This document shows, piece by piece, positions 23,726 to 32,735 of a stretch of 49,064 bases of DNA. The notes beneath the pieces were generated by a model that did no database searches, had not been told where the DNA came from, and saw only the letters and a program-made list of their open reading frames with translations. How positions within the stretch are numbered: the stretch's first letter is position 1; the number at the start of each line of letters is the position of its first letter. The stretch covers positions 1 through 49,064 of the forward strand of contig JAFWGA010000053.1 of assembly GCA_017515325.1 (NCBI GenBank), read 5' to 3'. Source of the DNA: Blautia sp. (GTDB taxonomy: Bacteria; Bacillota; Clostridia; Lachnospirales; Lachnospiraceae). A program made the translations under genes and the position numbers.

Positions 23726-26353
23726 ATGAAGAAAAAACATCTTGTCGGCCTGATCACCGTGGCAATTCTGGCTTCTTTGCTCTGTCAGACCGCCTTTGCC
23801 GAGATTCGATACCTGGAATATGTCACCGGGGACATGACAGAAGCCGGCTACTGGACAACCGGGATAGAGAATCCTGACGCTGTGCTGGCGGATTATACGG
23901 ATATCCAGGCCATCAACGCCAGTATCTATGACACAGACGCCTGTATGATGACCGATATGAGCCAGATCCGCAAAGAATACAATGCCGAAGCCACCTATCG
24001 AAGCCTTTGGGCGACGGCATTTTCCGAAGCTTCCGGCCTCATGCAGGTAACCCATTACGATATCAACAATACTATCATCACCGGAGACAGGATGAACGCG
24101 ATCCTGGAAAACATCGGCGGTGAGGATGCCTCAAGCTCGGCCACGCTGAAATACGGTATCTGCGTCCGCCGTTCTGACGTGATCGGCCTCCCCAGCGACC
24201 TGATCGCCACCGACGAAGAGGGCGACGTGGACTATAATTTTTACCAGATGTCCGCTGTCAGGGTAAATGAGCCTGTCGCTATAAAGGCTGTCTCCAAGGA
24301 TGGAAAGTATTTTTTCTGTGACACGGAATGTGTTTCCGGCTGGATCCGTTCCGAGGATATCGCTGTCTGCGAGGATAAAGAGGAATGGCTGGATGCCTGG
24401 TGTTTCCCGGCGGAAGAAGCCATCGTCGTTGCCGAGGGCAAAATTTATCTGGAGGATTCCAACATCAATCCCGTCACCAGCCATGTCATGCTTCCCATGG
24501 GGACTGTCCTGCGGAGAGTCTCTGACGATGAGTATGACGCCTCCGTCACCGGGCGTCAGCCGGTATACAACTATGCGGTATGGCTTCCCATCCGCCAGAA
24601 GGACGGCTCCTATTCCAAGACCATCGCCCTGATCTCCAAGCATTACTTTGTCAGCGAGGGCTATCTCCCCCTGACCACCAACAATATTCTGAAGGTAGCC
24701 TTTGGCAAGCTGGGGGATACCTACGGCTGGGGCAGCATGCTCAACTCTGTGGACTGCTCCAACTATATCCGGGATATCTACAGCTGTTTTGGCCTTTCCC
24801 TGGCCAGAAACACCACTTGGCAGTCTGCCATGCCGGTCTTCAAGTTCAATGTGGCCAATGCCAATATCAAGGAGAAAAAAGCAGTCCTGGATACTCTGCC
24901 GCCCGGAGCCGTGCTCTACTTCAACGGACATGAGATGATGTACCTGGGTCACGAGGAGGACAACTACTATGTGATCAGTGCCGTCAGCAATGTCAAGGAT
25001 ATGACCACCGCTGAGCAGGTAAAGCTCCGCACCGTCGTCATCAATGTACTGGACCAGCCCAGGCCCAGCGGTCTGACCTGGCTGGAATGCCTGGACACCA
25101 TGCTGGTACCCTATCTGCCCGGGCAGGAGGGCGGCCCGGAGGTCATCGGCACACCGGATACGGACAATTCCGTCAGTGAAGCTGCCCTGAAGGAAGAGCT
25201 GGCCAATGCGGACGCCGCAGCCCTTCGGGATGCCATGAATATCCACACCGATTTCCATGACAAATATTTCCTGCATGGGGACAAGGGCGCCGACTTCCAG
25301 AAATACATTGTTCTGCATGATACCTCTTCCTACGCCGCAGGCGATGAAGTGGTTTCCCACTGGGCAAACAGCGGTGATTACCAGGCTTCCCATTTCCTGA
25401 TCGATAAGGACGGAAGCATCACCCAGTGCCTGCCTCTGGACAAGCTTGCCCATCACTCCGGCTGGGGCGATAAGGGAAATAATGAGAAATTCGAGGTGCC
25501 TGAAGACGGCAGAGACGACCGCAACGGCACACAGCCAAGCAGCATCTACAGCGACTATGGTATGAACTCTTACTCCATCGGCATCGCACTGCAGCATATG
25601 GATTCCGAGGAAGGTGAGGAGGACGAGTACACCGAAGAACAGCTTACTGCCCTGGATCAGCTGATCGCCTATATCGATGCCTACTATGGCAGCGAAAGCC
25701 AGATCATCTCTCACAAGGATTGGTTGGCCGACAGTACCGATATGTCTGCCTCATTTGACGCTTACCTGAATCTGTATCAGGCTTACCGGCAGCATACGGA
25801 GCCCGAAGCAGAAGCCGAGGAGGTTACCGAGGAAACGGAAGAAGGCTCTGATGAGGCGGTTGAGGAGATTGTCGTCTCCGGAACTGACTTGACCGATGAA
25901 GAAAGGCCAGAGAATGCGACGGTTTCCGGGCAAGCCGAGGCCGCTGATACGAATCCTGAGGCGGCTGCAACAGATAACGAAAAGACAGGAAATGCTGAGG
26001 TTTCCGAGCAAACTGAGGCAGCCGATGCGGATGCTGAAGCGGATGCAACAAATGACGAAATGGCTGATGCAGATACAGATACACCAGCAGACGGCACTGA
26101 CGCTAAGGCAGTTGATGAAGATACCGAGACCGCTGATGCCGACCTGACGGAAGGAGAAGCTGAGACGAAGGATACCGCGGCGAAAGCCAAGGAAAAAAAT
26201 GCCGAAGCTGAGGGAGCCAATGAAGCAGATCAGGCTGAAAATGCCAAGGAAGATGCTTCAGATGCTGCCCCCGTTCCCGGCCAGACAAGCGAGATTTCCG
26301 GAGAGGCTTCCGATCTGGACGAGGTTACCGGTGACGAGAAGGAGGCCTCATAA
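23726..26353 (+). CDS. Secreted dual cell-wall hydrolase: NlpC/P60 plus amidase_2, acidic tail
   Basis: The 875-residue protein starts with a Sec signal peptide (to ~25, cleavage after FA). Residues ~140-310 resemble two SH3-like modules (GWIRSEDIAV and the segment before SKHYFVSEG). An NlpC/P60-type peptidase follows, with GDTYGWGS then VDCSNY, Cys344 as nucleophile and a downstream GHEMMYLGHE for the histidine. Residues ~515-690 are an N-acetylmuramoyl-L-alanine amidase of the amidase_2 type: VLHDTSS (His531), SHFLIDKDG, LAHHSGWGDK and SHKDW. From ~692 a Glu/Asp/Ala-rich tail contains an imperfect 26-residue repeat (SGQAEAADTN and SEQTEAADAD units). It probably remodels peptidoglycan at the cell surface. 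It is monocistronic, ending near a hairpin at 26376-26399. Confidence 0.8.
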   Translation: MKKKHLVGLITVAILASLLCQTAFAEIRYLEYVTGDMTEAGYWTTGIENPDAVLADYTDIQAINASIYDTDACMMTDMSQIRKEYNAEATYRSLWATAFSEASGLMQVTHYDINNTIITGDRMNAILENIGGEDASSSATLKYGICVRRSDVIGLPSDLIATDEEGDVDYNFYQMSAVRVNEPVAIKAVSKDGKYFFCDTECVSGWIRSEDIAVCEDKEEWLDAWCFPAEEAIVVAEGKIYLEDSNINPVTSHVMLPMGTVLRRVSDDEYDASVTGRQPVYNYAVWLPIRQKDGSYSKTIALISKHYFVSEGYLPLTTNNILKVAFGKLGDTYGWGSMLNSVDCSNYIRDIYSCFGLSLARNTTWQSAMPVFKFNVANANIKEKKAVLDTLPPGAVLYFNGHEMMYLGHEEDNYYVISAVSNVKDMTTAEQVKLRTVVINVLDQPRPSGLTWLECLDTMLVPYLPGQEGGPEVIGTPDTDNSVSEAALKEELANADAAALRDAMNIHTDFHDKYFLHGDKGADFQKYIVLHDTSSYAAGDEVVSHWANSGDYQASHFLIDKDGSITQCLPLDKLAHHSGWGDKGNNEKFEVPEDGRDDRNGTQPSSIYSDYGMNSYSIGIALQHMDSEEGEEDEYTEEQLTALDQLIAYIDAYYGSESQIISHKDWLADSTDMSASFDAYLNLYQAYRQHTEPEAEAEEVTEETEEGSDEAVEEIVVSGTDLTDEERPENATVSGQAEAADTNPEAAATDNEKTGNAEVSEQTEAADADAEADATNDEMADADTDTPADGTDAKAVDEDTETADADLTEGEAETKDTAAKAKEKNAEAEGANEADQAENAKEDASDAAPVPGQTSEISGEASDLDEVTGDEKEAS

Positions 26354-26375
26354 AAAGCTCGACTTTAACGATACA

Positions 26376-26399
26376 CACCTCGCAGAGATGCACGAGGTG
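26376..26399. terminator. Short hairpin after the hydrolase gene
   Basis: CACCTCG (26376-26382) pairs with CGAGGTG (26393-26399). There is no T-run, so this is only a weak terminator candidate; the strong hairpins lie further on. Confidence 0.35.
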
Positions 26400-26440
26400 C
26401 TGACTGCCCCGTTACAAAAAGAAATGGAGAGAGCGTCTTT

Positions 26441-26624
26441 CCTGCTCTCCCCTCCCCCTGAGTCATGCGCCGCCAAGGACTGCTGCTTTCACAGCGCGGC
26501 CCCCCTGCCAATAAGGGAAAAGGAGGCGCAGCCTGCTCTCCCCTCCCCCTGAGTCATGCGCCGCCAAGGACTGCTGCTTTCACAGCGCGGCCCCCCTGCC
26601 AATAAGGGAAAAGGAGGCGCAGCC
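26441..26624. repeat. Perfect 91-bp tandem duplication
   Basis: Positions 26441-26531 and 26532-26622 are identical, and identity extends two more bases. Each unit opens CCTGCTCTCCCC and ends AAGGAGGCGCAG. Flanking sequence on both sides is a degenerate match (CTCTCTACCCCCCCTCCCC after the second copy), suggesting an older array. No coding frame is obvious; the unit is C-rich on the plus strand. Confidence 0.95.
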
Positions 26625-26641
26625 AACTCTCTACCCCCCCT

Positions 26642-26692
26642 CCCCGAGCCGTGTTTCGACGTTAGTCGGAAAACTCATAACGCGGCTCGGGG
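26642..26692. terminator. GC-rich hairpin between convergent genes
   Basis: CCCCGAGCCG (26642-26651) pairs perfectly with CGGCTCGGGG (26683-26692), with a small inner CGAC/GTCG stem. On the plus strand ATAAAAAAA follows. Confidence 0.7.
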
Positions 26693-26698
26693 ATAAAA

Positions 26699-26749
26699 AA
26701 AGGGCGAACCGATGTTCAGTTTCATTTTCTGAACATCGATTCGCCCTTT
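26699..26749. terminator. Strong bidirectional terminator
   Basis: Two 10-bp blocks (26699-26708 and 26710-26719) pair with 26729-26738 and 26740-26749, with a single C/A mismatch and a 9-nt loop. T-rich ends lie on both strands. It lies between the hydrolase gene (plus) and the racemase gene (minus). From 26750 to 26910 I see nothing further. Confidence 0.85.
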
Positions 26750-26910
26750 CCTTTACCGGATTTCGTCTGTTAACCTTCTTCCTGGCCGTCTTCTTTCCCA
26801 CGTCACATCCCGCCTCGGGATCTATCCTGCAAAGGCTTATAGCCAATGACACATTACATGTATCGTTGACTCACGATAACTGTCGTCTGCGGCACACAGG
26901 CCTCCCTAGC

Positions 26911-27846
26911 TCATAGCTGTTGGGATAAAGAAAAATGCCCGACCAGCCTGACTCTGCCAAACAACCAGCTTCTTCCCTTATCCGGACTGGACTTCACCCA
27001 GAGATTGCCCCCAGGCTCCTGCAGGGTCAGAAAAACGGCTTGACCCATCTGATCCGCCAGAGCCATTCCCACGGCAGAGCTGCCGCTGGCACAGGAGTTC
27101 TCCCAGAATACCGTCCCACTGCCAGGGATATACACCAGAGGAGTCAGTCTCTTGATTATCGAAACAGGCTTCTCCCCCTCTTCAACAGATCCCACACAGA
27201 AAGCCTGCTCAAAGAGCCTTCGAACCGCCTCATCCCCGGAAGGTTCCTCCAGGAACATCAGTCCAAGCCCCTCTGCCGAGAGCTCCTGGCACCAGGCTTT
27301 TACAGCCTGCTCCGCTTTTTGGGCATCCCGCTTCAGGCTAAAGAAGGCGGAAGACTTCTCTATGATGATATGGGAAATCCCCTCCATCAGCACGGTGGGA
27401 AGCATTTCCCGGATTCCCTCAAAGGAATACTCCATCCTGGTTACAGCCAGAGGCAAAGGCATCCGGACAGCAGCCCTCAGGCTTTTTTCATCTTCCCTGA
27501 CCAGGCTGACCTTCACAAGCTCTGCACAGCCGGATACCCCAAGCTTCACGGTCTGCCATACATCCGTTACCCCTTCAGGCCGGCACCGCAGCGCATACAG
27601 AGCCGCTGCGCTCATGGACGCATTTCCGCAGAACTCTCCACCTGCCATGCGAAGCTCAACCTGATGGTCTGTCCGGGGTGAAGCCACATAGTTCACAAAC
27701 CCGACCTGCTCCACCTCAGGATGATCCTCCATCAGCACGGCGGCCAGGGACGGCTGATCGGCAATCTCTATGGGACTATCCACCAAGGCCGTAATATTCC
27801 CTGTCGGATCCAGGATACTGTAAGAAACCAGTTCGTCTTTCCACAT
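26911..27846 (-). CDS. DapF-superfamily amino acid racemase/epimerase
   Basis: The 311-residue protein has the two-domain plan of diaminopimelate epimerase with both catalytic cysteines in place: GGEFCGNASM (Cys73) and ENSCASGSSA (Cys252). The DapF signatures ADGSEAEMCGNG and ACGTG are not present, so it is not ordinary DapF. The A.FCGNA/CASGSSA pattern is closer to CntK, the histidine racemase of staphylopine synthesis, and to related cofactor-independent racemases; that comparison is from memory. It starts 2 bases after the stop of the transporter ATPase gene and is last in the importer operon, so its substrate is probably the imported amino acid. No opine synthase genes lie nearby. Two strong terminators follow. 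Confidence 0.7.
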   Translation of the reverse strand: MWKDELVSYSILDPTGNITALVDSPIEIADQPSLAAVLMEDHPEVEQVGFVNYVASPRTDHQVELRMAGGEFCGNASMSAAALYALRCRPEGVTDVWQTVKLGVSGCAELVKVSLVREDEKSLRAAVRMPLPLAVTRMEYSFEGIREMLPTVLMEGISHIIIEKSSAFFSLKRDAQKAEQAVKAWCQELSAEGLGLMFLEEPSGDEAVRRLFEQAFCVGSVEEGEKPVSIIKRLTPLVYIPGSGTVFWENSCASGSSAVGMALADQMGQAVFLTLQEPGGNLWVKSSPDKGRSWLFGRVRLVGHFSLSQQL

Positions 27847-27848
27847 GT

Positions 27849-28607
27849 CTATCTTTCAAATACCCGAAGGAACTGCTTGGTTCTCTCCTCACGGGGATGA
27901 TCGAAAACCTCCTTGGGATCTCCCTGCTCTACGATCAGGCCGCCTTCCATGAAGATTACCCGGTTGCTGACTGCCTTGGCAAAAGGCATTTCGTGAGTCA
28001 CCACAACCATGGTCATCTTTTCCTCTGCCAGCTGCCGGATTACCTTCAGCACCTCTCCTGTCAGCTCAGGATCCAGGGCTGAGGTCGGCTCATCAAAGAA
28101 AAGAATTGCCGGCTTCATCGCCAAAGCCCGGGCGATTGCCACCCTCTGCTGCTGTCCGCCGGAAAGCTGGTAGGGATAGGCCTTTGCTTTTTCCGCAATT
28201 CCCATCTTTTTCAACAATTCCATGGCGGTCGCCTCTACTTCCTTGGGATCCCTGTGCTGTACCTTTACCGGAGCATCGGTAAGGTTTTTCAGCACATTAT
28301 AATGGGGAAAGAGATGAAACTGCTGAAAAACCAGCCCGCAGTAAGCCCGAAACGCTCTCAGCTCCTGATGGTGGACATATACGGCTTTTCCCGATTCGTC
28401 CGTATGGGCAGCCTTTTTCCCCATATACAGGATCTCGCCGCCATCGATCGTCTCCAGGAAAGTTGCACAGCGAAGAAGAGTGGATTTGCCTGAACCGGAG
28501 GGGCCGATGATGCTGACCACTTCCCCGCTGTCCACGCCAAAGCTGATGGACTTTAAGACCTCCAGGCCGTCAAAGTGTTTCCTGATATTTTTCATTTCTA
28601 TGATCAT
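27849..28607 (-). CDS. Polar amino acid ABC transporter, ATP-binding protein
   Basis: Energises uptake of a polar amino acid together with the permease and binding protein upstream. The 252 residues show Walker [10 protein letters not shown] (~35), the Q-loop [17 protein letters not shown], the signature [15 protein letters not shown] (~150), Walker [13 protein letters not shown] (~175) and the switch His in [10 protein letters not shown]. The insertion [16 protein letters not shown] (~65-80) before the Q-loop is a variant seen in some members of the GlnQ/HisP family. It lies 52 bases after the permease gene and 2 bases before the racemase gene. Confidence 0.95.
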   Translation of the reverse strand: MIIEMKNIRKHFDGLEVLKSISFGVDSGEVVSIIGPSGSGKSTLLRCATFLETIDGGEILYMGKKAAHTDESGKAVYVHHQELRAFRAYCGLVFQQFHLFPHYNVLKNLTDAPVKVQHRDPKEVEATAMELLKKMGIAEKAKAYPYQLSGGQQQRVAIARALAMKPAILFFDEPTSALDPELTGEVLKVIRQLAEEKMTMVVVTHEMPFAKAVSNRVIFMEGGLIVEQGDPKEVFDHPREERTKQFLRVFER

Positions 28608-28659
28608 GCTATTACCGTCTCCCTATGGCAGCCTTTGCTGCCCTGCTGCCGTCCCAGCA

Positions 28660-29307
28660 TTACCTGTAATAATCCAAGGCTTTCTCGATCCTCTCCATGC
28701 CGAATGCGACCACATAGTTGGCGACAAAATAGAATGTGCCTGCAATGACAAAGGGCATGAAGGAGGTCTGGGAAGCAGAGATCTGTTTCGCCAGAGAGAA
28801 CACCTCCTGGTAAGCCAGGGTAAAGGCAAGGGAGGTATCCTTGACCAGTGTGATCACTTCGTTTGTCACAGAAGGCATGATCCTTTTGATCACCTGAGGC
28901 AGGATGATGCGCATAAAAATCTGCGCCTTGGTATAGCCCAGAACCTCTCCTGCTTCATGCTGTCCGACAGGGATGGACTCGATCCCGCCACGGTAGATCT
29001 CAGCAAAATAAGCCGCATAGTTGAGGACAAAGCCTGTGATCAGAGCCGGGAACCGCCAGCCCCTGATCGACATACCGAACAGATAGTAAGGGCCGAAGTA
29101 CCAGACCAGCAGCTGCAGCATCAGCGGGGTGCCGCGAATCACAGAAATATAGACACGAATGATCCCCCTTACCAGGGGGATCCGTGACTTCCTAAGCAGA
29201 GCGACGATCATGCCGAGAGGCAGAGAACCGGCCAGGGTCAGGAGAAAGATCCCGATTGTCCGCAGCATCCCGGCTGACATCGTGGAAATCATAGTGGATA
29301 AGGTCAT
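28660..29307 (-). CDS. Polar amino acid ABC transporter, permease
   Basis: An integral membrane permease of the HisM/GlnP family, 215 residues. About five transmembrane segments are visible, and the conserved cytoplasmic loop EAGEVLGYTKAQIFMRIILPQ (~118-138) contacts the ATPase. GTPLMLQL (~60) is the family hallmark. It lies 10 bases downstream of the binding-protein gene. A single permease gene suggests a homodimer. Confidence 0.95.
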   Translation of the reverse strand: MTLSTMISTMSAGMLRTIGIFLLTLAGSLPLGMIVALLRKSRIPLVRGIIRVYISVIRGTPLMLQLLVWYFGPYYLFGMSIRGWRFPALITGFVLNYAAYFAEIYRGGIESIPVGQHEAGEVLGYTKAQIFMRIILPQVIKRIMPSVTNEVITLVKDTSLAFTLAYQEVFSLAKQISASQTSFMPFVIAGTFYFVANYVVAFGMERIEKALDYYR

Positions 29308-29317
29308 TCCTCGTTCC

Positions 29318-30133
29318 TCACTTATTCAGGCAAAGAAAATCGTAAATCTCAGGATATTTCTGTCCGATCTCATCGTAGGTTCCGTCAGCGGCCAGAGCGT
29401 CCAGAGCCTCATTGATCTTCTCGCACAGCTCTGTGTCATCCTTGCGGAAGCCAATGGCATACTGCTCGCTGCCCAGCTCTTCCTCGAGATAGACATAATC
29501 CGTCTCTCCGCTCATCAGGTAATTGCCGCTGGTCACATCGATGGCGATGGCATCGATGGCGCCTGCCTTCAGATCGTTGAAGGCGATGGTATAGGTCTCG
29601 TACACCTCCAGGGAGCCGAAGGTGGCACACAGATCTGCCTGGCCTTCCTCGTCATTGAGCAGATCATAGGCGGAGGTAGAGGTCTGAACGCCCACTGCCT
29701 TGCCGGCCAGGTCCGCCAGGGTCTCGATGCCGGAATCCTTGTTGACCATGATCATCTGAGTATTGTCGGAATAGGGTTTGCTCCACAGATAGTCATCCTC
29801 ACGTCCGTTCATGGTAAAACCGGACCAGATACAGTCACAGCTGCCGGCATTCAGCTCGGCATCCTTTGCGTCCCAGTTAAAGGGAACCGCTTCGTATTCC
29901 CAGCCGTAATATTCGCAGACTGCCTTTGCCATCTCTACGTCAAAGCCGTTGGTCTCGCCATTGTCGTCAATATAGGAATAGGGCGGATAGTCAAGATCAA
30001 AGCCATGCTTGAAGACAAAGGTTTCTTCGTCGGCGGCTTCAGCCTCAGCCTCGCCTGCCCAGACCGTCACACAACAAGCCAGCATAAAAACAGACATAGT
30101 GATCGCAAGAACAGAGGTAATTCTTTTTTTCAT
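29318..30133 (-). CDS. Extracellular amino acid-binding protein (SBP family 3)
   Basis: Captures the substrate outside the membrane for the importer. The start at 30133 (MKKRITSVLAI) is favoured because AAGGAG lies about 13 bases upstream; an ATG eight codons earlier lacks a site. The signal peptide ends near VWAGEA. The Cys pair in MLACC could make it a lipoprotein, but the lipobox is imperfect. The mature part has the family start (HGFDLDYPPYSYIDDNGETN region), ligand-binding elements GFDVEMAKAVC and a typical length of ~250. First gene of the operon binding protein, permease, ATPase, racemase. Confidence 0.93.
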   Translation of the reverse strand: MKKRITSVLAITMSVFMLACCVTVWAGEAEAEAADEETFVFKHGFDLDYPPYSYIDDNGETNGFDVEMAKAVCEYYGWEYEAVPFNWDAKDAELNAGSCDCIWSGFTMNGREDDYLWSKPYSDNTQMIMVNKDSGIETLADLAGKAVGVQTSTSAYDLLNDEEGQADLCATFGSLEVYETYTIAFNDLKAGAIDAIAIDVTSGNYLMSGETDYVYLEEELGSEQYAIGFRKDDTELCEKINEALDALAADGTYDEIGQKYPEIYDFLCLNK

Positions 30134-30195
30134 TTTTCTTTCATTTCTCCTTTTCATTCATCAGCCATAAATGTAGCCCTTATAGCAACTATGAC

Positions 30196-30224
30196 ATAGT
30201 AGCACACTAAAGTGTTATTGTAAA
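30196..30224 (-). promoter_or_regulatory. Promoter of the amino acid importer operon with inverted repeat
   Basis: On the minus strand TTTACA (30224-30219), a 17-bp spacer and TACTAT (30201-30196) lie about 65 bp upstream of the binding-protein start. The spacer contains the inverted repeat ACACT/AGTGT, which could be a repressor operator. Confidence 0.55.
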
Positions 30225-30278
30225 GAGCGAGATTCGCGATCGGGAAAGACAAGGCCCAGAGTCATTGCCGGAATTCCA

Positions 30279-31235
30279 TCAGGTTCTGGCACATTCCGAA
30301 GCGCTTCCTCTCAGTATTCTGAGGCCATGGTCCAGGGGCTCCAGGATAAAGCCCAGGCTTTCCCTGACTGCCTTGGGGCTTCCGGGAAGATTTATGATCA
30401 GGGTTCCCTTGCGGATCACAGAAACGCCTCTGCTGAGTATGGCCCGATTGGTCACCTGGGCGGAGCACTGACGGATGTATTCCGCGATTCCCGGAGCATT
30501 GCGGTCCGCGACTGCCAGCGTGGCTTCCGGCGTGGTATCCCTCAGCGAAAAGCCCGTGCCGCCACTTGTCAGGATCAGATCCACCTGCCGCTGGTCAGAA
30601 AGCCGGATCAGCTCCTTCTGCAGCAGCAAGGGTTCGTCCGGCAGAAGCAGCAGCTCCACCACCTCATAGCCCGCTTCCGTCAGCATGGCCTGGGCGGCAG
30701 GGCCGCTTTCATCCTTTCGTTCCCCCACCGAGCCCTTGTCGGAAAGGGTGATGACGGCAGCCCGGAAGGGCCTGTCCGGATCGGGCAGAATGACTGTCAT
30801 CTCATCTCCGGCCTTGATCTCTCCTTCTGTCAGTACCTCGGCAAAAACACCCTCCCTTGGCATGATACAATCCCCCACCCGCTGTCGGATGGCACAATGG
30901 CTGTGACACTCCTTACCGATCTGGGTCATGCGCAGGGTAACCGATCCGCATTGAAAAACCGTCCCCACCGGAAGGCTGCAAAAATCAATTCCCTCCACCA
31001 GGAGGTTCTCCCCGAAATCTCCATCCTCGACCTGGGCTCCTCTGGCATTGAATTCCACTACTTTATCATAGGAAAGCAGGCTGACCTGCCTATGCCAGTT
31101 TCCTGCATGAGCATCATTTTCGATGCCAAAGCCCTTGATAAAATGTCCGCTTGCCACGGGTCTTTTTTCTGTCCCCTTGACCGGACTGGTGCATACCGCC
31201 CTCACCCGTCCGGTCAGACTCATTTCTTTTTGCAT
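30279..31235 (-). CDS. MOSC domain fused to MogA/MoaB-type molybdopterin adenylyltransferase
   Basis: A 318-residue two-domain protein. Residues 1-~152 are a MOSC domain (DAHAGNWHRQVSLL, GDFGENLLVEG, IGKECHSHCAI), a fold that binds sulfur or Moco. Residues ~158-318 are MogA/MoaB-like, with AAVITLSDKGS, the TSGGTGFSLRDTTPEAT loop and NLPGSPKAVRES. MogA-type enzymes adenylate molybdopterin ahead of metal insertion by MoeA. Such fusions are known in clostridia. It lies 7 bases after moaA and is last in the operon. What the MOSC half does is not established. Confidence 0.9.
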   Translation of the reverse strand: MQKEMSLTGRVRAVCTSPVKGTEKRPVASGHFIKGFGIENDAHAGNWHRQVSLLSYDKVVEFNARGAQVEDGDFGENLLVEGIDFCSLPVGTVFQCGSVTLRMTQIGKECHSHCAIRQRVGDCIMPREGVFAEVLTEGEIKAGDEMTVILPDPDRPFRAAVITLSDKGSVGERKDESGPAAQAMLTEAGYEVVELLLLPDEPLLLQKELIRLSDQRQVDLILTSGGTGFSLRDTTPEATLAVADRNAPGIAEYIRQCSAQVTNRAILSRGVSVIRKGTLIINLPGSPKAVRESLGFILEPLDHGLRILRGSASECART

Positions 31236-31242
31236 CGCCCCA

Positions 31243-32220
31243 TCACCCTCCTATGGCGTTCATAGTCGCGGCCTCGGTAACCGCTTCCGCCGATTCAAAA
31301 CAATGTTCCCTTGGTTTATGCTCTACCGCGTCCTGAATAGCAAGGATCAATTGCCTCTGGATCTCCTCCTCGGGCAGATCCGAACGCAGGATCCGTCTCA
31401 GGTCTGTCCCGTTTTCATAGCAAAGGCAGGTCTTTAAATAGCCCTGAGAGGTCAGGCGCACCCGGTTGCAGCCTTTGCAGAATTTGCCGTGTATGGCACT
31501 GATAAAACCGATGCTTCCTTCATACCCGGGCAGGGTATAGTAGCTGGCCGGCCCGAAGCCATGCTGGCTTTTGTCCTCTTTCAGGCCGGGATACAGGCCT
31601 TTCAGGATCTCGAATATTTCCGGATTTGACATGGCCGGAAAATCCTTCCCGTTGCCGATGGGCATCATCTCGATAAATCTCACATCGACTGGCCTGTCCT
31701 TGGCCAGATTGACCAGGGCCTGGATATCTCTTTTTTCCTGGCGCACTGACACGGCATTGATCTTAACCGGCAAGCCCTTCTTACAAACCTGATCCAGAGC
31801 CGCAAGGACCTCAGAAACGCCATCTCTTCCCGTGATCTGCCTGTATTTTTCCGGGTCTGTGGTGTCAAGGCTGATATTGACCGCGTCCAGACCGGCCTCC
31901 ATCAATGACTCCAGCTTTTCCCGCAGAAGAATCCCATTGGTGGTCAGAGTAACCTTTTCGATGCCAGGCGTACTTTTCAGCAGCCGGATCAGGAGATCCA
32001 GTCCCTTTCTGATCAGGGGCTCTCCTCCGGTCAGCTTGATATGGCAGATGCCAAGGGCAGCGGCTGCCTTGGCCGCCTGGGCAAATTCCTCCATGGACAG
32101 GATCTGGCTCATGGGAACAAGATCGATGTCCTCCGGCATGCAGTAACGGCATCTTAAGTTGCAGCGGTCTGTAATGGAAACGCGCATATAGTCGATGGTT
32201 CTTCCAAAGGAGTCCTTCAT
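31243..32220 (-). CDS. moaA: GTP 3',8-cyclase MoaA
   Basis: A radical SAM enzyme that converts GTP to 3',8-cyclo-GTP, the first step of molybdopterin synthesis. The 325 residues hold the N-terminal iron-sulfur motif [11 protein letters not shown] (~19-29), the SAM motif KLTGGEPLI (~63), and the second cluster [17 protein letters not shown] near the C-terminus. The last two residues are Gly-Gly, as required for activity in the family. The start overlaps the moaC stop by 4 bases (ATGA), so it is translationally coupled. Confidence 0.97.
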   Translation of the reverse strand: MKDSFGRTIDYMRVSITDRCNLRCRYCMPEDIDLVPMSQILSMEEFAQAAKAAAALGICHIKLTGGEPLIRKGLDLLIRLLKSTPGIEKVTLTTNGILLREKLESLMEAGLDAVNISLDTTDPEKYRQITGRDGVSEVLAALDQVCKKGLPVKINAVSVRQEKRDIQALVNLAKDRPVDVRFIEMMPIGNGKDFPAMSNPEIFEILKGLYPGLKEDKSQHGFGPASYYTLPGYEGSIGFISAIHGKFCKGCNRVRLTSQGYLKTCLCYENGTDLRRILRSDLPEEEIQRQLILAIQDAVEHKPREHCFESAEAVTEAATMNAIGG

Positions 32221-32711
32221 GAACGATCCCCCTCTCTGGGATTGACAAAATCACCGCTCTTGCCGCCGCTTTTTCTCAGAAGCCGTATCCCGGTTATTTC
32301 CATGGTCTTATCCACGGCCTTGCACATATCGTAAATCGTCAGCAGAGCCACCGAAGCACCGGTGAGGGCTTCCATCTCCACCCCTGTTTTTCCGGTGGTC
32401 TTTGCCGTACACAAGGCCCGGATCTCATGCCTGTCCTCGATCATTTCAAAATCCACTGCCAGCTTTGTCAGGTTCAGGATATGGCAGAGGGGAATCAGCT
32501 CGGAGGTCCGTTTTGCCCCCATGATTCCTGCTATACGGGCAGTTCCCAGGACATCTCCCTTGGCCATAGACCCTTGCTTTACCTTCCGGAAGCATTCCGG
32601 GCTCATCAGGATGCTTCCTGCTGCCACTGCTTCCCTCAGGGTATCCTCCTTGGCGCTGACATCTACCATCCAGGCATTGCCGGCATCATCAAAATGTGTA
32701 AATTCCATCAT
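32217..32711 (-). CDS. moaC: Cyclic pyranopterin monophosphate synthase MoaC
   Basis: Turns the MoaA product into cyclic pyranopterin monophosphate. At 164 residues it has the family elements [14 protein letters not shown] near the N-terminus, [18 protein letters not shown] (~50-67), the active-site [10 protein letters not shown] (~70-79) and the YDMCKAVDK helix (~130). It sits between moeA (24 bases upstream) and moaA (overlapping). Confidence 0.97.
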   Translation of the reverse strand: MMEFTHFDDAGNAWMVDVSAKEDTLREAVAAGSILMSPECFRKVKQGSMAKGDVLGTARIAGIMGAKRTSELIPLCHILNLTKLAVDFEMIEDRHEIRALCTAKTTGKTGVEMEALTGASVALLTIYDMCKAVDKTMEITGIRLLRKSGGKSGDFVNPREGDRS

Positions 32712-32735
32712 ATATTCTTTCTCTACTGATTCCTC

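Noticed and set aside
24131-25714. 527-codon minus-strand frame
   Set aside because: It is antisense to the cell-wall hydrolase, whose frame has a signal peptide and catalytic motifs; the antisense shows none.
25783-26220. 145-codon minus-strand Ser/Ala-rich frame
   Set aside because: It is the antisense of the acidic repeat tail of the cell-wall hydrolase; low complexity explains the open frame.
26441-26624. CRISPR-like array in the 91-bp repeats
   Set aside because: The copies are directly adjacent with no spacers, so it is a tandem duplication.
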